A stretch of DNA of 64,000 nucleotides from Novosphingobium sp. FSW06-99. Its GTDB lineage: Bacteria > Pseudomonadota > Alphaproteobacteria > Sphingomonadales > Sphingomonadaceae. The notes under the pieces were generated by a model. That model saw only the letters and a program-made list of their open reading frames with translations, was not told where the DNA came from and did no database searches. Positions 24,029-32,962 of this stretch are shown piece after piece. The stretch is from contig NZ_KQ954253.1 in assembly GCF_001519065.1 (NCBI RefSeq), positions 1 through 64,000 on the forward strand, given 5' to 3'. The position numbers were made by a program, and so were the translations under genes. Within the stretch, counting starts at the first letter, position 1, and every line of letters starts with the position of its first letter.

Positions 24029-26365
24029 TCAGAACTTGCGTTCGGCCGTAAGGACAAACTGCCGAGGACGCGCAGGCGTTGCCCGTACCGTGCCTTTGCC
24101 TTGAAGTGTGTCATCAATATTCAGAAAATAGTATTTGTCGGTAAGATTGCTGATATCCAACGCCACGCGCCATTGCTTGTCGAGCGACTTCCACGTCAGG
24201 TGCGCGTTCAAAATTGTGCGTCCAGCAAGCCGATTGACTGCGGCATTGATGGTGTTGGTGTATAGAGATGACTGATAATTGGCGTCGATGCGAGGGGACA
24301 ACGTTCCGATCGAACCAAGGTCGAAGTTGTATTGTGTACCAACATTGGCACGCCACCTCGGCATGTAGATGGGGTCCATCGAATACGTGATCCCCGAAGC
24401 GAGCGCGTCCGCGCTCAAACTGGTCGTCTTGAAGCGCGTATAGCTGGTCGATCCATCCACCGACCATGCAACAGTGGGATGCGCGGTCAGCTCGAGTTCT
24501 GCGCCGTACAGGTCTCCGTTGCCTGAATTGAGCGGAACTGCCGAGGCCGGGAAACCGGCATAGCCATTGGTAATGGTCCGCTGAAAGGCGTCATATATGT
24601 CGTAGAAAACCGCACCATCCAGCACAAGCTTACGATCGAACAACGATGACTTTGTACCAAGCTCGAAATTGTAGAGCTTTTCCGGACCGAACGTGGTGAT
24701 TTGGGCAGGAACGAATGGCCGCGGGTTGACACCGCCGCCGCGAAAGCCGGTCGAGAACGTGGCATAGGTCATCACGTCGGGCGTCCAGCGCTGATCAAGG
24801 CTGACGCGATAGTCAACGATATCCTTGGAATAAAATCCCGTATCGCCATTCACCGATGCGTTGAGAATACTTTCTGGAATGGTCACCGCCGCGCGAACAA
24901 ATTGATAGTATTTTTGCTCATGCGTATAGCGAACGCCAACGGTCAACGTCGTCTTGTCAGCCAGATGCCAGTCCGTGTGTGCAAACAGAGCCCTGCTCTT
25001 GGACGTGACTTTGTCGCCCTGCGTGAAATCCGTATATTGCGTGGCCGACGTGACGGTCGGCACCGGCCCGGTCAGACCGAGATTGAATCGCCCCCCTTGA
25101 TAGCCGTCTCCGTCAAAATAATATCCGCCAAGGGTCCAGTCGAAGGCCGCTATTTTCCCACCCAGGCGAAGCTCCTGGCTATACGCATCATAAATCAGAT
25201 TGTTATATTCGACCGATGCGTCGAGTGGTCCGCCGCTGGCATCATCGGTGAACTGCGCGTGATAGCCGTTATAAGCCGATATCGAAGTCAACGTGACATT
25301 GTCTGAAACCTTGTATTCGATTTTCAGCGATGCAGCGTGACCATTGGATCGATTGACCGCCCCAGGATACCAGTTTTCTTCAGGAACGGCATAAGTTGCG
25401 TAGTTTACAAATCCACCCCCCGTTACGAATAGCGGGAAATTCGTTTTTCCGGTGGCCGGATAGGGATTGGTCGCCGCGATCAAGACCGTGGCTGCGGGGT
25501 CATCCCGGGTATAGTTCAAATCCCCAACGAGATTGACGTCCAATCGATCCGATGGCGTCCAACGCAGATCGACATGCGTCCCGAAATGCTTGGTGCCGCC
25601 TTCTGTTCCGAGTTTACAACCGGGCGCACTTGTCAGGGCCGTGTAGCCCGAGCCGGGGTTGAGGCACGCGTAGTCGTAGCGATCGACATAGCCATCTTGC
25701 CGCGAAAAATAGCTCGAAACCCGCACGGCAAGATTGCTTGTGAGCGGGACATTGAGGATTCCGCGCACCACCGCCTTGTTCGCGCTGCCATAAGCCGCGG
25801 TCAAGTCGCCTTCCAGCCTGTCATCAGCGGGATGAGTTACCAGCTTGATGGTACCGCCAATCGAGTTGCGGCCGGCAAGTGTCCCTTGTGGACCGCGCAG
25901 AATTTCAACGCGATCGAGATCCATCAGATCAAACTGGGAACCGAACAGAGTAGGCTGGTAGACATCGTCGATATAAATACCGACCGCCGGTTCCAACGCG
26001 AAATTGAAGTCGTTTTGCCCGATACCGCGGATAGCGACCGAAGGCGTGGCGCCGTAGCCGGAATTGCCCTGCTGGATGGTGACACTGGGCGCCGAAGCAG
26101 CAAGGTCGACGAGGCTAAGCTGGTTCTTCTGCTTCAACTGCTCGGCCGAAATCGCGGTGACTGCGAGCGGGATGGTCTGCAGACTTTGCGAACGGTATTG
26201 CGCGGTGACAATGATTTCCGGTGTTTCTGTAGCAGTGGCCTTGTCCGCAGGCCTGGCTGGCGCGGGACTGGATTGCGCCTGCGCGCTTCCGGCAAAGGAC
26301 AACAGCGCAATCATGCTCACACCGAGACCCGCGCTCGCACGATATTGACCAACTGACCGTTTCAT
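24029..26365 (-). CDS. TonB-dependent receptor
   Basis: A 778-residue outer-membrane receptor. The signal peptide (MIALLSFAGSAQAQ) is followed by a TonB-box-like EIIVTAQYR. The plug carries RGIGQNDFNFALEPAVGIYI and RGPQGTLAGRNSIGG, and the barrel ends FVLTAERKF. The ATG at 26365 has GGGGAGG directly upstream, which decides against a longer frame. A GTCCG box lies 85 bp upstream. It likely imports the aromatic substrate of the surrounding cluster; the ligand is unknown. Confidence 0.9.
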   Translation of the reverse strand: MKRSVGQYRASAGLGVSMIALLSFAGSAQAQSSPAPARPADKATATETPEIIVTAQYRSQSLQTIPLAVTAISAEQLKQKNQLSLVDLAASAPSVTIQQGNSGYGATPSVAIRGIGQNDFNFALEPAVGIYIDDVYQPTLFGSQFDLMDLDRVEILRGPQGTLAGRNSIGGTIKLVTHPADDRLEGDLTAAYGSANKAVVRGILNVPLTSNLAVRVSSYFSRQDGYVDRYDYACLNPGSGYTALTSAPGCKLGTEGGTKHFGTHVDLRWTPSDRLDVNLVGDLNYTRDDPAATVLIAATNPYPATGKTNFPLFVTGGGFVNYATYAVPEENWYPGAVNRSNGHAASLKIEYKVSDNVTLTSISAYNGYHAQFTDDASGGPLDASVEYNNLIYDAYSQELRLGGKIAAFDWTLGGYYFDGDGYQGGRFNLGLTGPVPTVTSATQYTDFTQGDKVTSKSRALFAHTDWHLADKTTLTVGVRYTHEQKYYQFVRAAVTIPESILNASVNGDTGFYSKDIVDYRVSLDQRWTPDVMTYATFSTGFRGGGVNPRPFVPAQITTFGPEKLYNFELGTKSSLFDRKLVLDGAVFYDIYDAFQRTITNGYAGFPASAVPLNSGNGDLYGAELELTAHPTVAWSVDGSTSYTRFKTTSLSADALASGITYSMDPIYMPRWRANVGTQYNFDLGSIGTLSPRIDANYQSSLYTNTINAAVNRLAGRTILNAHLTWKSLDKQWRVALDISNLTDKYYFLNIDDTLQGKGTVRATPARPRQFVLTAERKF

Positions 26366-26686
26366 ATGCCTCCCCTTATACCTACTGGACTTTTGCTTTC
26401 CGCGTAAGTCACGCCCAACCTCGACCTTTGCAACGGTTGGAACCGGAGCGTCCGCTTGGTGTCGCCAGAGCGTGTCTGACTGCAGCAAAAGTGCAGCATA
26501 AGGTTGCCGCACGCCCGTCAATTTGACACCCGCGTATCAGTGTAGCGCTTTGTAAATAAAATATTTCAGGCGCGACAATGCGCTCGTCACCGGCGGTGAT
26601 CCGGGGCGTGAATGCCTGATAACTGCAGTGGGCAGGATGCCGCCACGCCTGCCCGAATCAATATCCGGTCAGGCGCGCAGCATCAG
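26366..26686. other. 321-bp intergenic region upstream of TonB receptor
   Basis: It holds the promoter region of the TonB receptor, with the GTCCG box at 26450. A TGCAGCAAAAGTGCAGCA direct repeat lies near 26481. A short AT-rich stretch (GTAAATAAAATATTTC) is at about 26551. No gene is supported. Confidence 0.4.
26450..26464. promoter_or_regulatory. GTCCG box A, upstream of TonB receptor
   Basis: GTCCGCTTGGTGTCG lies 85 bp upstream of the receptor start on the opposite strand. It matches box B at 12 of 15 positions. Confidence 0.5.
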
Positions 26687-27325
26687 CTATTGGTTCACAG
26701 CGGCGATGGCCGCCAGGGCATCGGCCTTGGTGAACAGCTTGAACTTGTTGGTCAGCGGCCCGCCCATGGCGATCAGCATACCCCCTTGGTCAATCGGACC
26801 AAGATCGATCGGTTCCGCACCCAGATCGCGGATCAATTGCGCAACCAGCGCGTTGGCCTGGCCATCGGACCCGGCCAGGAACAGCACATTGGCTTCGTCC
26901 TGTGGCGGCAGCGACTGTCCAAACACCGGGATCGGTTCATGGTTGAACGCCTTGACCAGCCGTGCCCCTGCGACATGTCCGGCAACAATATCGCTCGACC
27001 GCGCCCCGCCGATATCAATCAGATCCTCGGGCTTTGGTCCCAAACGGTTGTTGGTGGCATCGACAACCACTTTACCCGACCATTCGATACCGGCCGTCGC
27101 ATCGGCGATCTGCGGCCAGCGGATCGCCAGGATGACCACATCGGAAGCAGCCACCATATCGGCCGGGGTCGCGGCGATCACGTCGCCATCAATACTGGCG
27201 ACAAGTTCCGACAGTGTGTCGGGTCCGCGTGAGTTGGACAGAATGACCTTCCATCCAGCCTTTGCCGCTTTGGGCGCCAGCATCTGGGCAAGGCGCCCGG
27301 CTCCAAGAAATCCGATCGTGCTCAA
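26687..27325 (-). CDS. NADP-dependent F420 reductase-like (Rossmann) oxidoreductase
   Basis: A 212-residue protein with an N-terminal dinucleotide-binding GFLGAGRLAQ, then SNSRGPDTL and VILAIRWPQ as in the F420-dependent NADP reductase/ProC-like superfamily. AFNHEPIPVFGQ in the second half is also typical. The natural cofactor and substrate in proteobacteria are uncertain. The start is a TTG at 27325 with TGGAG seven bases upstream; the upstream ATG in the longer frame lacks such support. It lies 40 bp after the IclR gene and is probably co-transcribed. Confidence 0.7.
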   Translation of the reverse strand: MSTIGFLGAGRLAQMLAPKAAKAGWKVILSNSRGPDTLSELVASIDGDVIAATPADMVAASDVVILAIRWPQIADATAGIEWSGKVVVDATNNRLGPKPEDLIDIGGARSSDIVAGHVAGARLVKAFNHEPIPVFGQSLPPQDEANVLFLAGSDGQANALVAQLIRDLGAEPIDLGPIDQGGMLIAMGGPLTNKFKLFTKADALAAIAAVNQ

Positions 27326-27365
27326 GGCATTACTCCATTTCAGCAAGTTGTGAACAAAACGTCGG

Positions 27366-28226
27366 TCAGGCCGCGCGCGACGTGCCCGCGCCCGCATCAG
27401 GACCGAGCGCGCCATCGAATGCCGTCGATGGCGCTTCAGGCCCTGCAGCCTGCGGTTGCAGATCAATTTCGACCAGACGCCGCTCGATCTGGTCACGTGC
27501 GGCGAGCAAGGGAACACCAAGCTGCGTCCCGGCATCGGCAAAGGTCAGTTCCTTGATGTTCCACACCATGTTCATGGTGGCGACCACATGACCGCGCACG
27601 CGGATCGGCACCGCAATGCTGGCACAGCGCGTGTGCGGCAATTCCGGGCACATGCTGAAGCCATCGTTGCGTCCCTGTTCAATCATCCGGTCGATGGCCT
27701 CGCGCTGACGCAACAACCCGTCGTTTTCGCTTGTCTGCAAAGCGAGCGCGGTGAAAATCGCTTCGCGCTGCGCATCATCACAGTGGCTGAGGAAGGCGCG
27801 CCCCAGCGGACTGGACGTCATCGATCGCGACAGCCCGACCATACCGATATCGGACGAAAGCGGGCTCGACCGATGCGTGGATTCGACGATCAGCATCGCG
27901 TTGTCATGAAACACTGCCAGATCGCACGGCCAGACGTGCCGTGCGGTCAATTCGTGCATAATTGGCCATGCCGCCTGGCGCAGGTCTTCATACACGCCCT
28001 TCGCCCTGGCAAGCCGCTTGACACCATCGGTCAGGCGGAACTCGCGCGAATAATATCCCCGGTGGACCAGTTTCATCTCTTCCAGCGTGTCGAGAATCCG
28101 GTGAACCGTCGGACGCGGCAGCCTCAACTCCTTGCAAATGTCGGTCGGTTGCGCGCCCTGGACCGTGTTGAGATAGCGCAGCACGTCGATACCGCGCGTC
28201 AGTGATCGGATGCGCCTATAGGTCAA
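27366..28226 (-). CDS. IclR family transcriptional regulator
   Basis: A 286-residue IclR regulator. The N-terminal winged helix (residues 1-70) contains QPTDICKELRLPRPTVHRIL, and the effector domain follows, including CASIAVPIRVRGHVVATMNM near 205. The last 30 residues are alanine/proline-rich. The start is a TTG at 28226 with GGGAG upstream, since the frame has a stop just before it. A GTCCG box lies about 195 bp upstream. It is one of two IclR genes in the aromatic cluster and a candidate reader of that box; ligands are likely aromatic acids. Confidence 0.85.
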   Translation of the reverse strand: MTYRRIRSLTRGIDVLRYLNTVQGAQPTDICKELRLPRPTVHRILDTLEEMKLVHRGYYSREFRLTDGVKRLARAKGVYEDLRQAAWPIMHELTARHVWPCDLAVFHDNAMLIVESTHRSSPLSSDIGMVGLSRSMTSSPLGRAFLSHCDDAQREAIFTALALQTSENDGLLRQREAIDRMIEQGRNDGFSMCPELPHTRCASIAVPIRVRGHVVATMNMVWNIKELTFADAGTQLGVPLLAARDQIERRLVEIDLQPQAAGPEAPSTAFDGALGPDAGAGTSRAA

Positions 28227-28420
28227 CGATCATCTCCCGTGCACCTTTTCCCATATGGCTTTTTTGATCTTTATCAAAAGCGGGATACCACAGCGCCGTG
28301 TGCGCGCAATGCCGATGGCCATGCATCAAGGCCGCGCTCGGTCGCCACGAGCGGTCGAGTAATAAATCTAAAATATTGAAAAATAATATTTTATTTTGAT
28401 ATCTGGTGCTTAATATCGAT

Positions 28421-28435
28421 GTACACCTGGCGGAC
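28421..28435. promoter_or_regulatory. GTCCG box J, upstream of IclR gene
   Basis: GTACACCTGGCGGAC is, on the minus strand, GTCCGCCAGGTGTAC. It is a near-palindrome of the form GTnCnCCnGGnGnAC, the length usual for IclR-family operators. Confidence 0.55.
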
Positions 28436-28485
28436 AAGCGCCGCAAACTGATCCCTGCCCGATCTGCTGGCGCTGGCCGAAAACA

Positions 28486-28522
28486 AGTCGAGCCGCATCG
28501 CATTGCGCGATGCGGCTCGACT
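28486..28522 (-). terminator. intrinsic terminator of the SRPBCC/CoA-transferase operon
   Basis: A perfect 16-bp stem, AGTCGAGCCGCATCGC and its complement, closes on the 5-base loop ATTGC. On the minus strand it is followed by TTGTTTTC. It starts 18 bp downstream of the SRPBCC stop codon and ends the five-gene minus-strand operon. Confidence 0.85.
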
Positions 28523-28539
28523 GATCGCACTTGCCGCGT

Positions 28540-28968
28540 TCAGGCGGCGCCGAATTTCGCAGAAAGGCCTTCAAGAGCGCCGGCGATATCCCCGCCCATG
28601 CCCTTTTCCGCCATCGGGCGGATGGCTTCGGGCACTTCGACCACAATACTGTAGTCCACGCTGGACTTGTCGCCGTGCGCAGTCACGGCGAATGTCGCCA
28701 GAAAGCCCTCCAGTTTCGGCACCCCCGGCGGCAGAACCTGATCGGGAACCATTTCGTAAGCGAGCAGCATCTTGTCGTCATCCAGCGTGGCAATGCGATC
28801 GAGCACGGTGTTGCCGCGTTTCATCAGCACCACGCGTTCTCCCGGATTGGCGCCACGTTCGGCCGACGTGATATGCGGCTGCCATTCGGCCACATTGTAA
28901 AAATCGCGAACGTAGGCCCACACCTGCTCCGCTGGTGCATTGAGTGTAACTGTCTGGGAAACCTTCAT
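28540..28968 (-). CDS. SRPBCC (START-like) family protein
   Basis: A 142-residue protein of the SRPBCC/polyketide cyclase-like fold: a small alpha/beta cup that binds hydrophobic ligands. VTLNAPAEQVWAYVRDFYNVAEWQPHI is typical, as is the C-terminal helix (GGDIAGALEGLSAKF). The ribosome site is strong (AGGAGG). It is the last gene of an operon with a maleate isomerase-like protein, a thiolase-fold protein, DUF35 and a CoA transferase, and it has a clear terminator. A ligand-binding or cyclase-like role in that pathway is possible. Confidence 0.8.
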   Translation of the reverse strand: MKVSQTVTLNAPAEQVWAYVRDFYNVAEWQPHITSAERGANPGERVVLMKRGNTVLDRIATLDDDKMLLAYEMVPDQVLPPGVPKLEGFLATFAVTAHGDKSSVDYSIVVEVPEAIRPMAEKGMGGDIAGALEGLSAKFGAA

Positions 28969-28998
28969 ATCAATTCCTCCTGTAGCAACTGGGCAGTG

Positions 28999-30399
28999 TC
29001 ATTGGGAATCCACCGGAATGCTGCGGATGTGATCCGCGAACCCCACGTCCATCGGCGTAATCGACCGGATTTCCTCCTGCGAAAAACCTTCAACCATCGC
29101 CGTGACGGTAAACCGGCCGTCGACGCGTTCCAGCACCGCCAGATCGGTCACCACCACATCAACGCACGCGGGCGCGGTCAGCGGGTAGTTGCATTGCGCG
29201 ACCAGTTTGGGCCGGCCCTTGCTGTCGCTGTGTTCCATCAGCACGATCAGCCGGCTGCCTGATGCAGCCAGATCCATCGCCCCGCCAATGCCACCGCCAA
29301 CTTGTCCGGGCAGCGCCCAGTTGGCGAGATCGCCACGCTCGCTAACCTGATAGGCGCCCAGCACGATCGCCGACAGCTTGCCCGAGCGCGCCACTTCGAA
29401 CGACACGACGCTGTCGAACACTGCGCCGCCGGGCCGCAATTTGATGAAATTGCCCGCAGCATCGAAAAAATCGACGTCTATCATGGCAGGGTCGTCGACC
29501 AGATCGTACCCCAGCGCGCCATTTTCGGCGTGCAGGATAATCGTTTTGCCCCGCGCATGTCCGGCCACCAGCGTGGGCAAGCCAGAGCCAAGATTGACAT
29601 AGGCGTCGTCCGGCAACATCTCGGCAACCTGCCGCGCCATGGCCGATCGGCTGAGCGCGGGCTTGCCGAAATATTCGCGGTTACTCTCGGCCGCGCGACG
29701 CCCCATCGATCCCTTGGGGGGTGGGTACTTGGCTGTCGTCTTGACCACGCGCGACACAAAAATGCCGGGCAGACCAACACGTTCGGGTGGGATCGCACCT
29801 GCCTCGACGATTTCTTCGACTTCCACGATCGCCAGCCGTGCTGCCTTGGCAAAGCTCGCATGGAAATGTGCGCTGCTGCCGCGAAATTCGACATTGCCGA
29901 AAGGATCGGCGCGGTAGCCGCGGATCAGCGCGACATCGACCGGCAGCGCATGTTCGAGCACGAAATCGCGCCCACCGAAATTGCGCACTTCTTTGCCGTG
30001 CTGCAACGGGGTGCCGACGGTGACCGGGCTATAGAAAGCGGCAAAACCGGCACCGGCCGCGCGCAACCGGTCCACCAGAATGCCCTGCGGCACGATTTCG
30101 AGGCCGATTTCGCCAGCCTCGATCTTGATCTGTTCGGGCGACGGCAAACCAGGCCGTGCAGAAAATGACAACACGAGGCTGGACACCTGGTCGTTCTGCA
30201 CCAAAATCTGGGGGCGAAAATCACCACCCGCCCCCATCGAATTGGCCACGATCCGAAGATTGCGGGCCCCCTGGTCGCGCAGGCCGAGCACCAGGCTGTT
30301 GGGGTAGGAATGGCCGACGCCAAAGCCGGCAATCGCCACCGATGATCCGTCGGCAATATCGGCCAGCGCCTCGGCGCAAGTTGCAAATGTCTTATCCAT
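28999..30399 (-). CDS. fused alpha-beta family I CoA transferase
   Basis: A 466-residue CoA transferase in which the two subunits are joined in one chain. The N-terminal half (residues 1 to about 240) is the alpha-like part with the GFGVGHSYP loop. The C-terminal half is beta-like and carries the catalytic glutamate Glu292 in HAENGALGYD. Members move CoA from succinyl- or acetyl-CoA to a 3-oxoacid or related acid. It lies between DUF35 and SRPBCC genes. It could activate 3-oxoadipate made from maleylacetate, but the thiolase next to it lacks its cysteine, so other acids are possible. Confidence 0.85.
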   Translation of the reverse strand: MDKTFATCAEALADIADGSSVAIAGFGVGHSYPNSLVLGLRDQGARNLRIVANSMGAGGDFRPQILVQNDQVSSLVLSFSARPGLPSPEQIKIEAGEIGLEIVPQGILVDRLRAAGAGFAAFYSPVTVGTPLQHGKEVRNFGGRDFVLEHALPVDVALIRGYRADPFGNVEFRGSSAHFHASFAKAARLAIVEVEEIVEAGAIPPERVGLPGIFVSRVVKTTAKYPPPKGSMGRRAAESNREYFGKPALSRSAMARQVAEMLPDDAYVNLGSGLPTLVAGHARGKTIILHAENGALGYDLVDDPAMIDVDFFDAAGNFIKLRPGGAVFDSVVSFEVARSGKLSAIVLGAYQVSERGDLANWALPGQVGGGIGGAMDLAASGSRLIVLMEHSDSKGRPKLVAQCNYPLTAPACVDVVVTDLAVLERVDGRFTVTAMVEGFSQEEIRSITPMDVGFADHIRSIPVDSQ

Positions 30400-30404
30400 G
30401 AAAA

Positions 30405-30830
30405 TTACAAGCTCTGTTGTGAAAGGGGAGTGAAACGCACCAGTGCGGCCGCATCACCGGCATCGTCGAACACCACGCGCAGGCGCTGCCCGACGATCAA
30501 TTGCGCCGGATCGGCATCGACAATGTTGGTCAGGATCCGCGCGCCTTCATCCAGATCGACCAGCGCCAGAACAAAACTCGACAGGTCGCGGTAGGGCCCC
30601 TCGCCACGGTGCACTTGGGTATAGCTGTAAAGCGTACCCTCGCCGCTCGCCTGGCGCCATTCGACATCCAGCGATCCGCATTCGCCACAAAACGCCTTGG
30701 GGTACCAGATCGTATGATCGCACACCGTGCAATGCGGCAGGATCAGCCTTCCGGCCTTTGCCCCCGACCAGAACGGTTCGGTTTCACCCGATACATAGGG
30801 TACCGGCGTCGGCAGTTGCGGTGCTGTCAT
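30405..30830 (-). CDS. DUF35 / Zn-ribbon OB-fold protein
   Basis: A 141-residue protein with the rubredoxin-like zinc ribbon (HCTVCDH and CGECG, two Cys pairs) near residues 34-55. An OB-fold follows (GTLYSYTQVHRGEGPYRD; ILTNIVDADP). DUF35 proteins partner thiolase-fold enzymes, for example in steroid side-chain aldolases, and bind acyl-CoA. The ATG at 30830 overlaps the thiolase stop by one base, which indicates coupled translation with its partner. Confidence 0.88.
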   Translation of the reverse strand: MTAPQLPTPVPYVSGETEPFWSGAKAGRLILPHCTVCDHTIWYPKAFCGECGSLDVEWRQASGEGTLYSYTQVHRGEGPYRDLSSFVLALVDLDEGARILTNIVDADPAQLIVGQRLRVVFDDAGDAAALVRFTPLSQQSL

Positions 30831-31981
30831 CACGCGTCTCCCCGGCCCAGAACCAGCGTGACGCTGGCCTGTCGCGACATGCCGCCGCCGGTTCCGTGTG
30901 CCACGGCAATCGCGCAGTCGCGTACTTGCGTTTCCGGATGAGCCTCGCCACGCAACTGGCGCACGGCCTCGACAATCTTGACAAGGCCGCCCTGGTATCC
31001 GGGATGATTGCTGCACAAGCCGCCGCCGTCGGTGTTGATCGGGATCACCCCGTCGCGCGCCAGTGCACCATCGGCGACAAACGCCCCGCCCTGGCCCTTC
31101 TTGCAGAACCCGAAGTCCTCGAGCGTCATGATCACCGTGATCGTGAAGGAATCATAGATCGATGCGTAATCGACATCGCCGAGGCCGACCCCGGCTTCGG
31201 CCAATGCACGAGGCGCCGATACGGCCGCCCCGGTGCTGGTGAAATCGTTGGGGCCGTTGCCGCTGTGCTTGATATGTTCGGCATGGCCAAGGATGCGGAC
31301 TGACGGTCGTTTCAATTGGCGCGCGATTTCAGGCGCGACCACAACAAGGGCGCCCCCCCCATCGGTCACCACACAGCAATCGAGCCGATGCAGCGGATTG
31401 GCGATCATCGGCGAATTCACCACATCCTCAACCGTCACCAGTTTTCGCAGCAGCGCGGCGGGGTTGTGCCTGGCATAGTGCGATGCCGCCACTTTGACTG
31501 CGGCAAGCTGCTCGGCCGTGGTGCCGTATTCGTGCATGTGACGCCGCGCGGCCAACGCATAAATTCCTGCATTGGTTTCGCCATAAACGGTTTCGAACGG
31601 AAATTCGGGCGTGTCACCGCTGTGCTTGGGACCGCGCAGCACGCCGCGCACTTTGGCGCCCTGGGTGATCAGCGCAACTTTGCATTTGCCGGCTGCAATC
31701 GCTGCAGCGGCATGGCCGACATGCGCCAGATAGGACGAGCCCCCGGTAAACGTGGCATCGACATAACTGGGTCGAAGACCGAGATATTCGGTCATCGAAA
31801 CCCCGCCGAAACCCAATTGACCAGTCGAGAAATAGCCATCGACGTCGCGGATCGAAAGTCCGGCATCGGCCAGTGCGCCCACCGCACATTCTGCATGAAT
31901 CTGTTGTACCGAATGGTCTGGCAGATCGCGCAACGGGTGCTCGAACGCCCCGGCAATATGCGCCTTGCCCCGGATGGTCAT
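30830..31981 (-). CDS. SCP2-thiolase-fold protein lacking the nucleophilic cysteine (probable retro-aldolase)
   Basis: A 383-residue thiolase-fold protein. Where active thiolases carry the acyl-accepting cysteine (CASG-type motif), this one reads TFTGGSS at about residues 78-83, with no Cys. The C-terminal HGTGGG loop and SNHPGYQG segment remain. This pattern matches Ltp2-type thiolase-fold retro-aldolases, which act with a DUF35 partner on CoA thioesters of steroid side chains. A DUF35 gene follows with a one-base overlap. I therefore read it as a CoA-ester aldolase rather than a 3-oxoadipyl-CoA thiolase. The ATG at 31981 gives the family-like N-terminus. Confidence 0.8.
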   Translation of the reverse strand: MTIRGKAHIAGAFEHPLRDLPDHSVQQIHAECAVGALADAGLSIRDVDGYFSTGQLGFGGVSMTEYLGLRPSYVDATFTGGSSYLAHVGHAAAAIAAGKCKVALITQGAKVRGVLRGPKHSGDTPEFPFETVYGETNAGIYALAARRHMHEYGTTAEQLAAVKVAASHYARHNPAALLRKLVTVEDVVNSPMIANPLHRLDCCVVTDGGGALVVVAPEIARQLKRPSVRILGHAEHIKHSGNGPNDFTSTGAAVSAPRALAEAGVGLGDVDYASIYDSFTITVIMTLEDFGFCKKGQGGAFVADGALARDGVIPINTDGGGLCSNHPGYQGGLVKIVEAVRQLRGEAHPETQVRDCAIAVAHGTGGGMSRQASVTLVLGRGDA

Positions 31982-32036
31982 GCCCACAATTCCATAGAAG
32001 TTATGCCCCAAAATACGGATGATCGAGGTGCCATGC

Positions 32037-32774
32037 CTAGGCGAGCAATCCGCCCAGCGCCGGGATGCGATCCTGCAGACCGGCGCCACGCAGGCACCAC
32101 CACAGCATGGCCTGATTGCTGGTCAAAACCGGCAGCCCCAGATCACGTTCCAGACCGGCGATCACATCGAACACGCGAATGGCGGTGCAACTGAGGAAAA
32201 CGAGATCCGCGCCCGTGCCGGCGCATGCCATACCTTCGCGATACCACTGGCCCGGCTCGACCGATGCCATTGCCTTGCCCTCGGCCAACCCCAGCCCGAC
32301 CTTGTGAACAACCTCGTATCCAAAGTGTTCGAGGAAGCCGGTTTCTCGTTCAACCACAGCATCGATATAAGGTGTCACCAGTGCAACCTTGCGCGGAGCG
32401 AGCGCCGCAAGTGCCGCGACGATTGCATCCGATGTGCTGGTTGCCGGCTTTCCACCGGTGAACTCCATGCGTTCGCGCAACGCCTCGCCCATGGCAGGAT
32501 CGAACGTCGAGACCGCCGTGCAGTTGAACACCAGCCGGTCCACACCTGCATCGGTCAGCAGTTTGACGGCTTGCTCGACCCCTTCGGTCATGCCCAGCAG
32601 GTCTTCGCGCGTGCTGCCCGCCAGCTTCAGTCGTGTGGTGTGCAAGGAGACGCCGTCGGGCAGAAACCGGATCAGTTCGGGTTCGGCAACCGGATTGCTG
32701 GATGGCAGCAGCATACCGAGCCGCATGCGCCACCCATACCCCTTGCCCTGTGCCGGATCGTATTGCGACATCAT
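32037..32774 (-). CDS. Asp/Glu racemase-superfamily protein, maleate isomerase or arylmalonate decarboxylase-like
   Basis: A 245-residue protein of the maleate cis-trans isomerase/arylmalonate decarboxylase group. GMLLPSSNPVAEPEL is the family N-terminus. Both catalytic-position cysteines are present, Cys85 (FNCTAVS) and Cys196 (LSCTAIR). Two cysteines fit isomerases and racemases better than arylmalonate decarboxylase, which uses one. The ATG at 32774 is used; a GTG at 32825 in the same frame is possible. It is the first gene of a five-gene operon, divergent from an IclR gene, with a GTCCG box between. A maleate-type isomerisation in ring-fragment breakdown is plausible. Confidence 0.75.
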   Translation of the reverse strand: MMSQYDPAQGKGYGWRMRLGMLLPSSNPVAEPELIRFLPDGVSLHTTRLKLAGSTREDLLGMTEGVEQAVKLLTDAGVDRLVFNCTAVSTFDPAMGEALRERMEFTGGKPATSTSDAIVAALAALAPRKVALVTPYIDAVVERETGFLEHFGYEVVHKVGLGLAEGKAMASVEPGQWYREGMACAGTGADLVFLSCTAIRVFDVIAGLERDLGLPVLTSNQAMLWWCLRGAGLQDRIPALGGLLA

Positions 32775-32869
32775 CCCCTGCCCCACTTGGCGCATACCCC
32801 AAAGCACTGAGGCGGCTTGAGGCACCTTTGCTCTGTCTGGAATTTGGTGACCAATCGTTGTGGCAAACC

Positions 32870-32884
32870 GTCCGCCTGGTGTCC
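32870..32884. promoter_or_regulatory. GTCCG box B, between isomerase operon and IclR gene
   Basis: GTCCGCCTGGTGTCC lies between the divergent starts at 32774 and 32963. It is close to the consensus of the box shared across 23-46 kb. Confidence 0.55.
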
Positions 32885-32962
32885 GGTGTCTGCGGGTAGT
32901 TTTGCCCGGGCGGTTAAGCTACGATTGGCCGGGACTAAAAGAGCAAGCCTGTCAGGAACACC

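Larger units (their letters stand above)
28227..28539. other. intergenic region with AT-rich promoter, GTCCG box and terminator
   Basis: This 313-bp stretch separates the IclR gene from the SRPBCC gene. It contains an AT-rich part at 28360-28412, a GTCCG box at 28421 and the strong hairpin at 28486. It therefore ends one operon and starts another. No gene is supported. Confidence 0.6.

Noticed and set aside
24029..26521. Longer start for the second TonB receptor
   Set aside because: The longer frame adds 52 residues without family character, while the ATG at 26365 has a strong GGGGAGG ribosome site and begins a clear signal peptide.
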